Source of the DNA: an uncultured Oscillibacter sp.
GTDB lineage: Bacteria; Bacillota; Clostridia; Oscillospirales; Oscillospiraceae
Assembly (NCBI GenBank): GCA_910578935.1
Contig: CAJTSM010000010.1
Coordinates: 35,987-99,986, forward strand
Length of the DNA stretch: 64,000 bases
Reading direction: 5' to 3'
A program made the position numbers and the translations under genes. Of the stretch, positions 1 to 8,649 are shown one piece after another. Each line of letters starts with the position of its first letter. The stretch's first letter is position 1. A model generated the notes under the pieces. That model made no database searches. It was given only the letters and a program-made list of their open reading frames with translations, and was not told where the DNA came from.

Positions 1-149
1 GCCTTGCCGGGACGGAAACCGGGGACATTGATCTTGCCCCGCATTTTTCGGTACGCCTTTTCCATGGCGGCTTCGAACTCTTTGGCCTCCACCTCAATGG
101 TCAAAGCGACCTGGCTCTTTTCAATCTTTTCGCAGCTCTTCACACTCAT
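1..149 (-). CDS. tig: Trigger factor, N-terminal fragment (cut by window edge)
   Basis: Only the first 49 codons lie in the window; the gene runs off the left edge. The fragment begins MSVKSCEKIEKSQVALTI and continues to PGFRPGKA, which matches the ribosome-binding N-terminal domain of trigger factor, including the conserved GFRxGKA signature that contacts ribosomal protein L23. The ATG at 149 is preceded by GGAGG 8 bases upstream. Trigger factor is the ribosome-associated peptidyl-prolyl isomerase and chaperone. Recognition is good despite the short length. Confidence 0.85.
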   Translation of the reverse strand, partial: MSVKSCEKIEKSQVALTIEVEAKEFEAAMEKAYRKMRGKINVPGFRPGK

Positions 150-218
150 GTTTGTTTTCCTCCGTTCATTCCCGGTTCCTCAGCGCTCGTCAAAAAAGCC
201 TAACCGGGACAAATTAGT

Positions 219-227
219 ATTTTATCA
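219..227 (-). promoter_or_regulatory. Probable extended -10 promoter of tig
   Basis: Reading the minus strand, TGATAAAAT forms an extended -10 (TGnTAAAAT) about 70 bases before the tig start. No convincing -35 hexamer lies 17 bases upstream, which is tolerated with an extended -10. Confidence 0.4.
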
Positions 228-259
228 GAAAAAGATGAAAAATTCCAGTCTTTTTTCCT

Positions 260-943
260 TTAATCACAAATTTTTTTCGGAACAAAGCCCAAATAGTCGG
301 CGGAGATCAAAGAAAACTCCGTTTCTCCCCGCCTCCCCTCCAGCCGCCGGCGGATGGCGTGGCCGTGAAGATGGCCGTAGCAGCACAGGGAAACGCCGTA
401 TTTTTCCAGAATCTCTAAGATTTCTGGACACTCATATCCCTGATATAAGGGCGGATAATGCAGAAAACACAAAATAGAGGCCGCCTCCGCCGCCGCTTTC
501 AGGGAGGCCTCCAGCCGTCCCATCTCCCGGTTGAGGACCTTCACGTTATGGGCGTCCTCTTCCAAAAACCAGCCCCGGGTACCGCAGACAGCGTGGTCCC
601 CATAAAACACGCAGTTGTTGTGGAGAATGTCCAGAGTATGAATTCCCTTCTCGTCAAAGAAACGGTGGAGCTTGGCGGCGGTGGTCCACCAATAATCGTG
701 GTTTCCCTTGACCAAGTATTTCTTACAGGGAAATTGGTCCAGAAATTTAAAATCCGCCTCCGCCTCCGCCAGGCTCATACCCCAAGAGGTGTCCCCCGCC
801 AGAACCAGCATGTCCTCTGCCGTCAGGGCGGAAAGACTCTCGGCAATGCGGTCCGTGTAATTCTCCCAAGCGGGGCCGAAGACCTCCATGGACTTGTCCG
901 CCGTCAGGGAGAGGTGCAGGTCCCCGATTGCGTAAAGGGCCAT
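260..943 (-). CDS. Metallophosphoesterase (calcineurin-like)
   Basis: A 227-residue cytosolic protein of the calcineurin-like metallophosphoesterase fold. The metal-binding blocks appear in order: GDLHLS near residue 7, GDTSWG near 50, KGNHDYWW near 78, and GHLHG near 190. It lacks a signal peptide. The start at 943 (MALYAIGDLHLS) is chosen because AAAGGGGGGAG precedes it at good spacing and the GDLHLS block lies at the usual distance; a longer in-frame reading to 1075 adds a non-conserved tail. Substrate is unknown. It is a monocistronic gene just upstream of tig. Confidence 0.85.
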   Translation of the reverse strand: MALYAIGDLHLSLTADKSMEVFGPAWENYTDRIAESLSALTAEDMLVLAGDTSWGMSLAEAEADFKFLDQFPCKKYLVKGNHDYWWTTAAKLHRFFDEKGIHTLDILHNNCVFYGDHAVCGTRGWFLEEDAHNVKVLNREMGRLEASLKAAAEAASILCFLHYPPLYQGYECPEILEILEKYGVSLCCYGHLHGHAIRRRLEGRRGETEFSLISADYLGFVPKKICD

Positions 944-1743
944 AACAGCTCCCCCCTTTCTCCTAACTTTTCTTGAAAGACTGTAACGACACTTGATTGT
1001 GCGAAGCAAACTCTTAGCGGAGTACGTCCCCGAAGGGGAAAAGCAGGCAAAAGAACTCTCACTCCCTCTGATCATCTGGCGGTTATCCAGGCCGAAGCGG
1101 CAGCGAAGCCTGGGGACACAGCAGCAAAACGGTTATACAGCTGCATTTGACCGCTTTACAGCAGGGCTTAAGCCTCGTCATCGCAGACAAAAGGCCTACC
1201 GCAGCCAGAAAAGTGCTGAGTTTTTGCGGAAGACAAGAAGGCCGGACTCCGGGGCTCGGCCTCCTCCGGCAGGATTGCTCCCGGAAAACCCAGCAGGAGC
1301 ATCCCCCACAGGAAGAGCCGCCAGGCCCGGGCCCACATTCATTTCAGAGTTTTCACCCTCATGGCCGGTTTCCTTCCACCGGCTATTCCGCCTTCAGCCC
1401 GTCCTTAAGGGCAAGGCCGCGCCTCAGCTTTGACACCATCAAACTTGCTCCCGGCGCCGTCAGGGGCGGAGGAACCTTTGCCGCAACTGGGACAACGCAG
1501 CTTTCGCGGCAGCAGAAAGACAGCAGCCAAAGCAGTTCATCCGGTCATACCCGCATACATTCGAATACCCTATACCCACCAAAAGCCCTTAACGTCCACG
1601 CAGTCCCGCTCGGAGCGCCAAAACAGGGCTTCCAGAGTAAGGCGGCGGCCAGCGCCGTCAAAACCCAGACGGTGCCAGTTGCAGTCCACGCAAGTCTCAG
1701 ACTCTCATCCTCATACTCTCTTCGCCTTGCCGTTAATCGTCCA
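944..1743 (-). other. 800-bp region without an intact gene; possible decayed minus-strand gene
   Basis: No plausible intact gene on either strand. On the minus strand, fragments look protein-like but are broken: 1545-1736 encodes a hydrophobic stretch (TVWVLTALAAALLW) ending at TGA; 1405-1530 in another frame encodes AVFLLPRKLRCPSCGK, resembling a membrane segment followed by a zinc-ribbon half; 1168-1338 encodes a 56-residue peptide starting MWARAWRLFLWGMLLLGF. None has a good ribosome-binding site. This could be one small membrane/zinc-ribbon gene inactivated by frameshifts, or coincidence in GC-rich DNA. Confidence 0.25.
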
Positions 1744-3231
1744 TTATTTCAGGAAGTCTAGTACCATACCGTCCATGCCCGGCTTTTCGCAGGTGAGGTC
1801 GAACCGCCGCGCCTTGCCCTTCAAGGCGGCCAGCCGCCGGGGCACCGCCACGCCGGAAACGGCGTTCAGCTGATCCAGAAGCTCCACGCCGTCTCCCTTG
1901 GGTTCCTGGCCGATCGCCCGGAGGACATTGTCGCAGAATTTATATGGAGAGGCGGTGGAGACAAAAACGGTCAGAGTCTTGTCCCCGGTTTTCGCACGGT
2001 ACTGCTCCAACACTCCCGCCGCCACGGCGGTGTGGGTGTCAATAAGATAGCCGCAGTCTTTATAATAACGGGCGATGGTTTCCGCAGTACCCTCCTCATC
2101 GCAGAAACCGCCCCAGAACTGCTCTGCGAGCGCTGTCTTGATGGATTCGGAAACCTCATACTTTCCCTCTTTGCTCAAAGCCTCCATATAGCCCCGGACC
2201 TCCGCATCGTTCTCCCCTGAGAGGTCGAACAGCAGCCGTTCCAGGTTGCTGGACACCAGGATGTCCATAGAGGGGCTCATAGTGGTATGGAAGGGCCGGT
2301 TTTTGTCGTACACGCCGGTGCAAAGAAAATCCGTCAGCACGTCGTTCTTATTGGAGGCGCAGATGAGCTTCCCCACAGGCAGGCCCATGCGCTTTGCATA
2401 GTACGCCGCCAGGATATCCCCAAAATTACCGGTGGGAACACAGAAGTTCACTTTGTCTCCCATCCGGATTTCCCCGCCCCGGAGCAGGTCACAGTAGGCG
2501 GAGATATAGTAGACCACCTGGGGCAGGATCCGTCCCCAGTTGATGGAGTTGGCGGAGGACAGCAGGTAGCCCCGATTCGCCAGGGTTTCCCGTATGCCTT
2601 CATCGGAGAAAATGCGCTTCACGCCCGCCTGAGCGTCGTCGAAGTTTCCAACGACGGCGCAGACCCCCACATTTTCCCCGTCCTGAGTGACCATCTGGGC
2701 CTCCTGGACCTTGGACACGCCGTCCTTGGGGTAGAAGACCATGATTTTCGTCTGGGGCACATCGGCGAAGCCTTCCATGGCGGCCTTGCCGGTGTCGCCG
2801 GAGGTAGCCACCAGAATGCAGACCGTCTTGTCCTCCCCGGTCTTCCGCAATGCTGCGGAGAGGAGCTGGGGCAGCATCTGGAGCGCCATGTCCTTGAACG
2901 CGGAGGTAGGACCGTGCCACAGCTCCAGGCAGTGAGTGGCCCCGTCCACCTTCCGCAGCGGGGCTGCGGCGGGGTGGTCATACTTATCAGGGCCGTAGGC
3001 GCTGTTGGCAAAGCCCAGCAGCTCCTCCTCACTGTAGTCCGTCAGGTAGAGGGCCATGACCTTGGCGGCCCGCTCCTGATAGGACGCCCCGGTGAGGTGA
3101 TCCAAAAAGGCCCCGTCTATCTGGGGAATGGCTTCCGGGGTCAACAGTCCTCCGTCCCGGGAGAGGCCCAGCTTTACTGCCTCGGCGCTGCCCACCCGCA
3201 GGGCGCGGTTCCTGGTGCTCAAATACTTCAT
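1744..3231 (-). CDS. thrC: Threonine synthase
   Basis: A 495-residue pyridoxal-phosphate enzyme converting O-phosphohomoserine to threonine. It opens with MKYLSTRN and GLSRDGGLL, typical of the E. coli/yeast-type ThrC. The PLP lysine is K113 in TSAFKDMALQ; the phosphate-binding SGDTGKAA lies near residue 145. Length is as expected for this class. It is the last gene of the lepB-rbgA-rnhB-yraN transcription unit, 36 bases after yraN, so its expression may depend on that operon. No homoserine kinase or dehydrogenase is nearby. Confidence 0.95.
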   Translation of the reverse strand: MKYLSTRNRALRVGSAEAVKLGLSRDGGLLTPEAIPQIDGAFLDHLTGASYQERAAKVMALYLTDYSEEELLGFANSAYGPDKYDHPAAAPLRKVDGATHCLELWHGPTSAFKDMALQMLPQLLSAALRKTGEDKTVCILVATSGDTGKAAMEGFADVPQTKIMVFYPKDGVSKVQEAQMVTQDGENVGVCAVVGNFDDAQAGVKRIFSDEGIRETLANRGYLLSSANSINWGRILPQVVYYISAYCDLLRGGEIRMGDKVNFCVPTGNFGDILAAYYAKRMGLPVGKLICASNKNDVLTDFLCTGVYDKNRPFHTTMSPSMDILVSSNLERLLFDLSGENDAEVRGYMEALSKEGKYEVSESIKTALAEQFWGGFCDEEGTAETIARYYKDCGYLIDTHTAVAAGVLEQYRAKTGDKTLTVFVSTASPYKFCDNVLRAIGQEPKGDGVELLDQLNAVSGVAVPRRLAALKGKARRFDLTCEKPGMDGMVLDFLK

Positions 3232-3267
3232 GTGTTCTATCTCACCTTTCCGATGTTGTTGTTTGAT

Positions 3268-3627
3268 CTATACAAAGGCGTCTTCCAGATAGACCACCCG
3301 GAGGCCGCCGTCTTTTTCCCCATAGATTTCCGCCACATCAAAGCGGGCGGAACCATCCCATTCATAAACGCCCATATAGAGGCCCGCGGCCCGACGGAGA
3401 CGCTCCTGCTTCCGCCCGTCCACAAATTCCCGGGGCAAGCCGATGGAACCGGGGCCCCGGCGCTTCACCTCCACGAAGCAGAGGATGCCCTCGGGGCTCT
3501 GCGCCACCAGATCCAACTCCCCAAACCGGCAGCGCCACTGCCGGTTTAAAATAGTATAGCCCCGTTCCTCCAGATACCGCCCGGCCAGGGCCTCCCCCTG
3601 GTCCCCGGAGGCCTTTTTCCCGGTCAC
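3268..3627 (-). CDS. yraN: UPF0102 (YraN-type) nuclease-fold protein
   Basis: About 119 residues with the YraN restriction-endonuclease-like fold: GDQGEALAGRYLEERGY at the N terminus, GELDLV near residue 38 and FVEVKRR near residue 53, giving the E-D-ExK arrangement of this superfamily. The GTG at 3627 overlaps the rnhB stop as GTGA and has GGGAGG 7 bases upstream; a GTG at 3642 is also in frame but poorly spaced. rnhB-yraN adjacency is widespread in Firmicutes. The family's function is not firmly established, though DNA processing is suspected. Confidence 0.88.
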   Translation of the reverse strand: MTGKKASGDQGEALAGRYLEERGYTILNRQWRCRFGELDLVAQSPEGILCFVEVKRRGPGSIGLPREFVDGRKQERLRRAAGLYMGVYEWDGSARFDVAEIYGEKDGGLRVVYLEDAFV

Positions 3628-4244
3628 CGCCGGGCCTCCCACTTTTTCAGGAAGGTTTTCCGGTGGGCCGGGCAGGGGCCGTACTCGTCCAGGGCGGCGT
3701 AGTGGGCCTTCGTGCCGTAGCCCTTGTGTTTGGCGAAACCGTACCGGGGATACAGGGAGTCCAGCTCCTGGGAGACGTAGCGGTCCCGGCTCACCTTCGC
3801 CAGGATGGACGCGGCGGCGATGGAGGCGCTTTTCCCGTCGCCGCCCACCAGGGTGACGTGGGGTGCCTCGATGGAAACCCGGCTTCCGTGGTCCCGGTTA
3901 CCGTCGATGAGGCAGAGGTCCGGCTTCAAGGGCAGGCCGTCGATGGCCCGGTTCATAGCCAGCATCCGGGCGTTCAAAATATCCAGTTCGTCGATCTCCT
4001 CCGCCGTGGCAAAAGCAACAGACCACGCCTCCGCCCGGGCGGTGATGAGGTCATAGAGGGCCTCTCGCTTTTTAGAAGTCAGCTTTTTGGAGTCGTTCAA
4101 TCCAGGAATCTCGATCTCTCGGGAAAGGATGACGGCGGCGGCGTACACCGGCCCCGCCAGGGGCCCCGCCCCCGCCTCGTCCACGCCGCAGAGAAGGGCG
4201 TATCCGTTATTCCACTGTTCCCGCTCCGGGGTCCACAGGTCCAT
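3624..4244 (-). CDS. rnhB: Ribonuclease HII
   Basis: 206 residues. The catalytic signature is VDEAGAGPLAGP, with D22 and E23, and a further acidic residue lies in LIDGNRD. RNase HII removes RNA from RNA-DNA hybrids, including single misincorporated ribonucleotides. ATG at 4244 has AAAGGAG 9 bases upstream. Its 5' end overlaps the preceding membrane-protein gene by 38 bases. The context rbgA-x-rnhB-yraN is a classic Firmicute arrangement. Confidence 0.95.
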   Translation of the reverse strand: MDLWTPEREQWNNGYALLCGVDEAGAGPLAGPVYAAAVILSREIEIPGLNDSKKLTSKKREALYDLITARAEAWSVAFATAEEIDELDILNARMLAMNRAIDGLPLKPDLCLIDGNRDHGSRVSIEAPHVTLVGGDGKSASIAAASILAKVSRDRYVSQELDSLYPRYGFAKHKGYGTKAHYAALDEYGPCPAHRKTFLKKWEARR

Positions 4245-4740
4245 CCGGCGGCGCTCCTTTCTTCACGGCCCGGCGGTGGAGCCGGACGATATAGATGAAA
4301 TGGATGAGACAAAACGCCAGCATGGCCGACCAGTCGACGCTAAACCGCAGGCTTCCCCGCAATCCCGCCAGCTCGTCAAACAGCAGCCAGGCGAAGGCCA
4401 GGAGCTGATACAGCGGCGTCAGAAGCGCACAGATCATTCCAAGAATCTCAACCCAACCCAAGGACAACCTCAGCGTGGCGACCAAAAGTCCTCCCACCGC
4501 CAGCGCGGTACTGAGGCCCCAATACCATTTCACAAAGCGGAGCAGTCCCGGTCTCCCGGAGCTAATCCACACGTCTATAGCCAGCTGTCCCAGGAGCCAA
4601 ACCGTCAGCAGGACCCAGGTCCAGCTTGTATACGTCTGATAGAGGCCGTGCATAAACGCGAGGACGCTGGTGCAGAGATGCAGGGCCACCCATAAAAGCG
4701 CCGCAAAATCGGCGGCGGACCATCGCTTGTTGTCTCCCAT
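4207..4740 (-). CDS. Hypothetical integral membrane protein
   Basis: 177 residues, not recognised as a named family. It has about five hydrophobic segments (for example FAALLWVALHLCTSVLAF, then a stretch around WVLLTVWLLGQLAIDVW) and a basic, proline-rich C terminus. The ATG at 4740 overlaps the rbgA stop (TGATG) and has GGAGG 7 bases before it. It is inserted between rbgA and rnhB, which are usually adjacent, and overlaps rnhB by 38 bases, so it is translated with them. Function unknown. Confidence 0.75.
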   Translation of the reverse strand: MGDNKRWSAADFAALLWVALHLCTSVLAFMHGLYQTYTSWTWVLLTVWLLGQLAIDVWISSGRPGLLRFVKWYWGLSTALAVGGLLVATLRLSLGWVEILGMICALLTPLYQLLAFAWLLFDELAGLRGSLRFSVDWSAMLAFCLIHFIYIVRLHRRAVKKGAPPDGPVDPGAGTVE

Positions 4741-5609
4741 CACGGTACCTCCAAGGTAAACCGCCCCAGCTTGCCGGAGCGGAACTCGTCCAGCAGGATC
4801 TTCGCCATGCGCTCCGTGTCCACCTCGCCGCCGGAAACCAGGAAGCCCCGCCGCCGCCCGGCAGCCTCTAAGAGCCGCCAGCCAAAGGCCACGTCGTTCT
4901 CCTCCCCTTCCCGTTCTGGGAGGGTCTGGAGCTTGTAGCTGGTTTTCAGCGCCTCCGGGTAGTGCTCCGCCAGGTAGGCCATCAAGTGGCAGCCCAGGGT
5001 TTCCGTGTCCAGAATCTCATCCTTCACCGCGCCGGTGAAGGCAAGGTGCAGGCCAGCATCTTTATCGTCCAGCTTGGGCCAGAGGATGCCGGGGGTGTCC
5101 AGCAGCTCCAGCCCCCGGTCGATGGGCACCCACTGCTTGGACCGGGTGACGCCGGGGCGGTCCTCCGCCTTGGCGGTCTTCCGGCCCGCGATTTTATTGA
5201 TGAAGGTGGACTTTCCCACGTTGGGGATGCCCAGGACCATGACCCGGACCACCCGGCCCGTCTGGCCCTTCTCGGCGTAGGCACGGAGCTTGTCCGAAAG
5301 CAGCTCCCGGATGGCGGCGGAGAATTTCGCCGTGCCCGCGCCGCTCTTTGCGTCCGTTTCCAGCACCGCCCAGCCCTTTTCCTTAAAGTGGGCGGCCCAG
5401 ACCTTCGTGGCCTCCCGGTCCGCCTGGTCCGCCCGGTTCAGCACGACTAAGCGGGGCTTCCCCGCCGTCAGGCCGTCCACGTCCGGGTTGCGGCTGGACC
5501 GGGGGATGCGGGCGTCCAGAATCTCGCACACCGCATCCACGTTTTTCAGCTGCTCAGCGATCATCCGCCGGGTCTTCGCCATGTGCCCGGGGTACCATTG
5601 GATTTCCAC
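4740..5609 (-). CDS. rbgA: Ribosome biogenesis GTPase RbgA (YlqF)
   Basis: 289 residues with circularly permuted GTPase motifs: the G4-like LNRADQ near residue 58 precedes the P-loop GIPNVGKSTFIN near 128 and the DTPG near 175. The N-terminal WYPGHMAKTRR is diagnostic of RbgA, which matures the 50S subunit. The GTG start overlaps the TAG stop of lepB by one base and has GGAGG 9 bases upstream. The C-terminal ANTAR-like helical region is present. Confidence 0.95.
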   Translation of the reverse strand: MEIQWYPGHMAKTRRMIAEQLKNVDAVCEILDARIPRSSRNPDVDGLTAGKPRLVVLNRADQADREATKVWAAHFKEKGWAVLETDAKSGAGTAKFSAAIRELLSDKLRAYAEKGQTGRVVRVMVLGIPNVGKSTFINKIAGRKTAKAEDRPGVTRSKQWVPIDRGLELLDTPGILWPKLDDKDAGLHLAFTGAVKDEILDTETLGCHLMAYLAEHYPEALKTSYKLQTLPEREGEENDVAFGWRLLEAAGRRRGFLVSGGEVDTERMAKILLDEFRSGKLGRFTLEVP

Positions 5610-6208
5610 TACCCGATTCCTCCGATTCTTCCATAGTCCCGGACCTTCGCTTCGTTGTCCGGACCTGGGAAAGCCAGGAATACTGCCCGGCCTATGATAT
5701 AACGCGTGTCCACCGTGCCCAGCCGGGCGTCCCGGCTGTCGTTGCTGTGGTTGCGGTTGTCCCCCATAACAAAGACGCAGCCCTCCGGCACCGTGAGGGG
5801 AAACTCTGTTCCATCCGTTGTGAAGGTCCGTTCATTAATATAGTCTTCCTGGAGGGGGATTCCATCCACGAAGACCGTTCCGGAGGTAAGGTCAATATCC
5901 ACCACCTGGCCCCCCACCGCGATGACCCGCTTGACAATTGGCGTAGGGAGAAAACTCTCCTTCCGCAGAACTACGATATTCCCCGGCTCGTACCCGCCGC
6001 AAAATATGGAGTTCAGCACCAGCAGCCGGTCCCCCTCCTGAAGGGTTGGAACCATGGAGTGGCCGTCCACGCCGATCAGGCGGACGCCAAAGGTGAATAC
6101 CACCACCACCGCCAGCACGGAACAAACCAGGGCCTGCACCCACTCATAGGCCTCCCGGCTCCGGCTCTTCTTTTCTTTCGGTTCCGTTCGCTGCGCTTCT
6201 CTCTGCAT
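5609..6208 (-). CDS. lepB: Signal peptidase I (second of a tandem pair)
   Basis: 199 residues with one N-terminal membrane anchor (about residues 25-43). The catalytic dyad is S51 in GHSMVPT and K93 in PIVKRVIAV; the conserved GDNRNHSNDSRD box is present near residue 150. It cleaves signal peptides of exported proteins at the outer face of the membrane. It lies 33 bases downstream of another lepB and immediately upstream of rbgA, the usual Gram-positive neighbourhood. Confidence 0.93.
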   Translation of the reverse strand: MQREAQRTEPKEKKSRSREAYEWVQALVCSVLAVVVVFTFGVRLIGVDGHSMVPTLQEGDRLLVLNSIFCGGYEPGNIVVLRKESFLPTPIVKRVIAVGGQVVDIDLTSGTVFVDGIPLQEDYINERTFTTDGTEFPLTVPEGCVFVMGDNRNHSNDSRDARLGTVDTRYIIGRAVFLAFPGPDNEAKVRDYGRIGGIG

Positions 6209-6241
6209 GTCTCTTTCTCTCCCAGATTTCGTATACGCCTC

Positions 6242-6835
6242 TCAGATCATTCCGATCCGTCCCCACTCCCGCAGATTCAATCCCTCTGTTTTTCCAGGGA
6301 GGAGCAGAAATACCGCCCGTCCAATCAGGCAGCGCCGGTCCACCGCGCCCAGCTCCGGGTCCCGGCTGTCCCGGCTGCCGTTGCGGTTGTCCCCCATCAA
6401 GAAGATGCATCCCTCCGGCACCGTGAAAGGAAACGCCATTCCCTCTTCCAAATAGGTTTCCTCCCGGATGTAGGGCTCCTCCAGGGCCTCGCCATTCACA
6501 TAAACCATGCCGGTCCCAAAATCCACATTCACGGTTTCTCCCTCGGTAGCAACGACCCGTTTTACTATAGGCTCGCCGCCTTCAAAGGTGGACTTGGCGG
6601 CAATAACCACATCCCCTCTCTCATAGTCCCCGCACAGAACACTGTTCACCACCAGCAGCAGGTCCCCATTTTGCAGCGTCTCCCGCATGGAGCCGCCGGA
6701 AACACCCACCACGCGCGCGCAGAAAGCAAATACCACCACCGCCGTCAATACGGAACAAACCAGCGCCTGGGTCCACTCATAAAGGTTCCGGCCCGGTTGC
6801 TCCTGTTTCTTTTGGTCATTCCTCTCTTCCGGCAT
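6242..6835 (-). CDS. lepB: Signal peptidase I (first of a tandem pair)
   Basis: 197 residues, clearly a paralogue of the next gene: both share YEWxQALVCSVL in the membrane anchor. The dyad is S49 in GGSMRET and K92 in PIVKRVVAT; GDNRNGSRDSRD is intact, so it should be active. The start at 6835 (MPEERNDQ) is preferred because GGAGG lies upstream; an in-frame ATG at 6868 has none. The residue after the catalytic serine block differs from its twin (SMRETL versus SMVPTL), hinting at different substrate preference. Confidence 0.92.
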   Translation of the reverse strand: MPEERNDQKKQEQPGRNLYEWTQALVCSVLTAVVVFAFCARVVGVSGGSMRETLQNGDLLLVVNSVLCGDYERGDVVIAAKSTFEGGEPIVKRVVATEGETVNVDFGTGMVYVNGEALEEPYIREETYLEEGMAFPFTVPEGCIFLMGDNRNGSRDSRDPELGAVDRRCLIGRAVFLLLPGKTEGLNLREWGRIGMI

Positions 6836-6876
6836 CTTAATTCCTCCACTAGCATCAAAAGTGTTCAATCTTAATT

Positions 6877-6905
6877 AGTATATCAAAAAAAAGCTGGAAT
6901 CACAA
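6877..6905 (-). promoter_or_regulatory. Sigma-A promoter of the lepB-lepB-rbgA-rnhB-yraN-thrC operon
   Basis: On the minus strand TTGTGA (6900-6905) is separated by 17 bases from TATACT (6877-6882), about 40 bases before the first lepB start. The remaining 185 bases to the divergent trpS promoter show nothing further. Confidence 0.75.
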
Positions 6906-7091
6906 GGGGTTTTTCTAAAAACACTTCTTCACACTTCTTCTAAAAAGCAAAGGCATATCCGTTGTTTTCCGAATGAAGACAGCCCCTTTCCAAAATTCCG
7001 CCTCTTCCTGTTCAGGCTCTGCCGCACTTTCTGAAAATCAGGCGCCTTTTAGGCGAAGATTTGTAAAATCCGTCAAAATCCCATTCGCCAC

Positions 7092-7121
7092 TTGACAAAA
7101 GCATCTTGAAAGGCGTATCTT
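7092..7121 (+). promoter_or_regulatory. Sigma-A promoter of the T-box leader
   Basis: TTGACA at 7092-7097, an 18-base spacer, then TATCTT at 7116-7121. It sits just upstream of the T-box leader and would generate the regulated trpS transcript. Confidence 0.65.
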
Positions 7122-7139
7122 AAAGGAGTAAAATTAACC

Positions 7140-7442
7140 ATGCATAAACCGATGATGCAGACAAGTAGACGGGAGTCTGGTCCTCAAAGAGAGCTGCCGG
7201 AGGTGGAATGGCGGCAGGAGCAAACCTGTTGAATGGACTGCGGAGGGTGGGCAGAACGGGAAAATCCTTCCCAATTATGCGCCGACGGGCTTTTCCCCCG
7301 TTACCAAGGAAGGGCGCGTGTTCGCGCGCCGCCGAGCGGGCGGTTTCGGCCGTCAATTTGGGTGGCACCGCAGAAGTTTCAAGACTTTTGTCCCAAGAAG
7401 TACCTGTAACAGGTTCTTTCGCTGGGATAGGGGTCTTTTTTT
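7140..7442 (+). promoter_or_regulatory. T-box riboswitch, tryptophan-specific
   Basis: A leader that senses uncharged tRNA and controls readthrough into trpS. The conserved T-box TGGCACCGCAG is at 7363-7373. Upstream, the stem I distal elements (AGTAGA near 7161, AGAGAG followed by a GGTGGAATGG loop) are recognisable, and the 3' side of the specifier region reads GAATGGAC, placing the Trp codon TGG at 7234-7236. A stem-loop with a U-run follows the T-box and is the terminator. Trp specificity agrees with the downstream trpS. Confidence 0.9.
7382..7442 (+). terminator. T-box intrinsic terminator
   Basis: AGACTTTTGTCCC (7382-7394) can pair, with some G-U pairs, with GGGATAGGGGTCT (7424-7436), followed by TTTTTT. 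An internal AAGAA...TTCTT pairing extends the stem. It competes with the antiterminator that contains the T-box sequence. Confidence 0.75.
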
Positions 7443-7519
7443 GACGCCTCCCTGCGGAAGCAGAGAGGAGCGGCCGTTATGACACAATAAGAAAAACCTG
7501 CGTTTTTTCTCCCCAGCAA

Positions 7520-7548
7520 TTGCACTTTTCCGGAATCTATGATATATT
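7520..7548 (+). promoter_or_regulatory. Second promoter between T-box terminator and trpS
   Basis: TTGCAC (7520-7525), 17-base spacer, TATATT (7543-7548), with an overlapping TATGAT at 7538. It is downstream of the T-box terminator and 55 bases before trpS, so it could give T-box-independent trpS expression. Confidence 0.55.
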
Positions 7549-7602
7549 AATAAGAATTGGGTTAGTCCCCGGCGTCCGGGGCCTGACAGTGAGGTGTGAA
7601 TG

Positions 7603-8604
7603 ATGGAAAACCAAAAGAAACGAATTTTCAGCGGCATCCAGCCCAGCGGTGAACTGACGCTGGGGTCTTATATGGGGGCCATTAAAAACTGGGTGGCCCT
7701 CCAGGAGGAATACGAGTGCGTCTACTGCATCGTGGACATGCACGCTATTACCGTCCGCCAAGTCCCGGCAGATTTGCGCCGCAGGGCCCTGAACCAGCTG
7801 GCCCAGTATATTGCCTGCGGCCTGGACCCTCAGAAAAGCATCATGTTTATCCAGAGCCACGTTCCCCAGCACGCGGAGCTTAGCTGGGTATTGAGCTGTT
7901 ACACCCAGTTTGGCGAACTCAGCCGCATGACCCAATTCAAACAGAAATCCCAGCAGCACGCCGACAACATCACCGCCGGCCTTTTCACCTACCCGGTGCT
8001 GATGGCGGCGGATATTCTGCTTTACCAGACGGACCTGGTGCCTGTGGGAGAGGACCAGCGCCAGCACGTAGAGCTGTGCCGGGACATTGCCCAGCGCTTC
8101 AACGGCGTTTATAGCGACACCTTTGTCCTGCCGGAGGCCTTTATCCAGCGGGTCGACCAGGGAGCCCGGGTCATGAGCCTAAGCAATCCTCTGAACAAGA
8201 TGAGCAAATCGGATCCCGACGGCTGTGTCAACTTGATGGACCCCCCGGAAGTCATACAGCGGAAATTCAAACGGGCCGTCACCGACAGTGAAACCTGCGT
8301 CCGTTACGACAAGGAGGCAAAGCCCGGCGTTTCCAACCTGCTGACGGTCTATTGCGCCGCCACTGGAAAAACCCTGGAGGAGGCGGAAGCCGTATTCCAG
8401 GGGCAGGGTTACGGCGTCTTCAAGCTCGCCGTGGGCGACGCGGTCATCGAACTGTTCCGCCCGATCCGGGAGGAAGCCTCCCGCCTGATGGCTGACAAAG
8501 CCTACCTGGAAACCGTCTATCGGGAAGGTGCGGAGCGGGCCTCCCGTATTGCCGGCCGCACTCTTGCCAAGGTTTACAAAAAAGTGGGCTTCCTGCCTCG
8601 ATAA
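7603..8604 (+). CDS. trpS: Tryptophan--tRNA ligase
   Basis: 333 residues. Class I synthetase signatures are PSGELTLGSYMGA (HIGH-equivalent, near residue 15) and NKMSKSDP (KMSKS, near 196). It charges tRNA-Trp in the cytosol. Two ATGs abut at 7600 and 7603; the second lies 6 bases after GAGGTG and is preferred. Expression is under the upstream T-box and probably a second promoter. Stop at 8604 is followed 45 bases later by the tagO-type gene, likely cotranscribed. Confidence 0.96.
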   Translation: MENQKKRIFSGIQPSGELTLGSYMGAIKNWVALQEEYECVYCIVDMHAITVRQVPADLRRRALNQLAQYIACGLDPQKSIMFIQSHVPQHAELSWVLSCYTQFGELSRMTQFKQKSQQHADNITAGLFTYPVLMAADILLYQTDLVPVGEDQRQHVELCRDIAQRFNGVYSDTFVLPEAFIQRVDQGARVMSLSNPLNKMSKSDPDGCVNLMDPPEVIQRKFKRAVTDSETCVRYDKEAKPGVSNLLTVYCAATGKTLEEAEAVFQGQGYGVFKLAVGDAVIELFRPIREEASRLMADKAYLETVYREGAERASRIAGRTLAKVYKKVGFLPR

Positions 8605-8649
8605 TCGTGTCTATAACAAAGCGTTCTGATCGCTTAGAGGAGAAAAACT

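Noticed and set aside
2287..3549. A long plus-strand open frame of 420 codons opposite thrC
   Set aside because: It is the antisense of thrC and yraN; composition is that of a shadow frame in GC-rich DNA.
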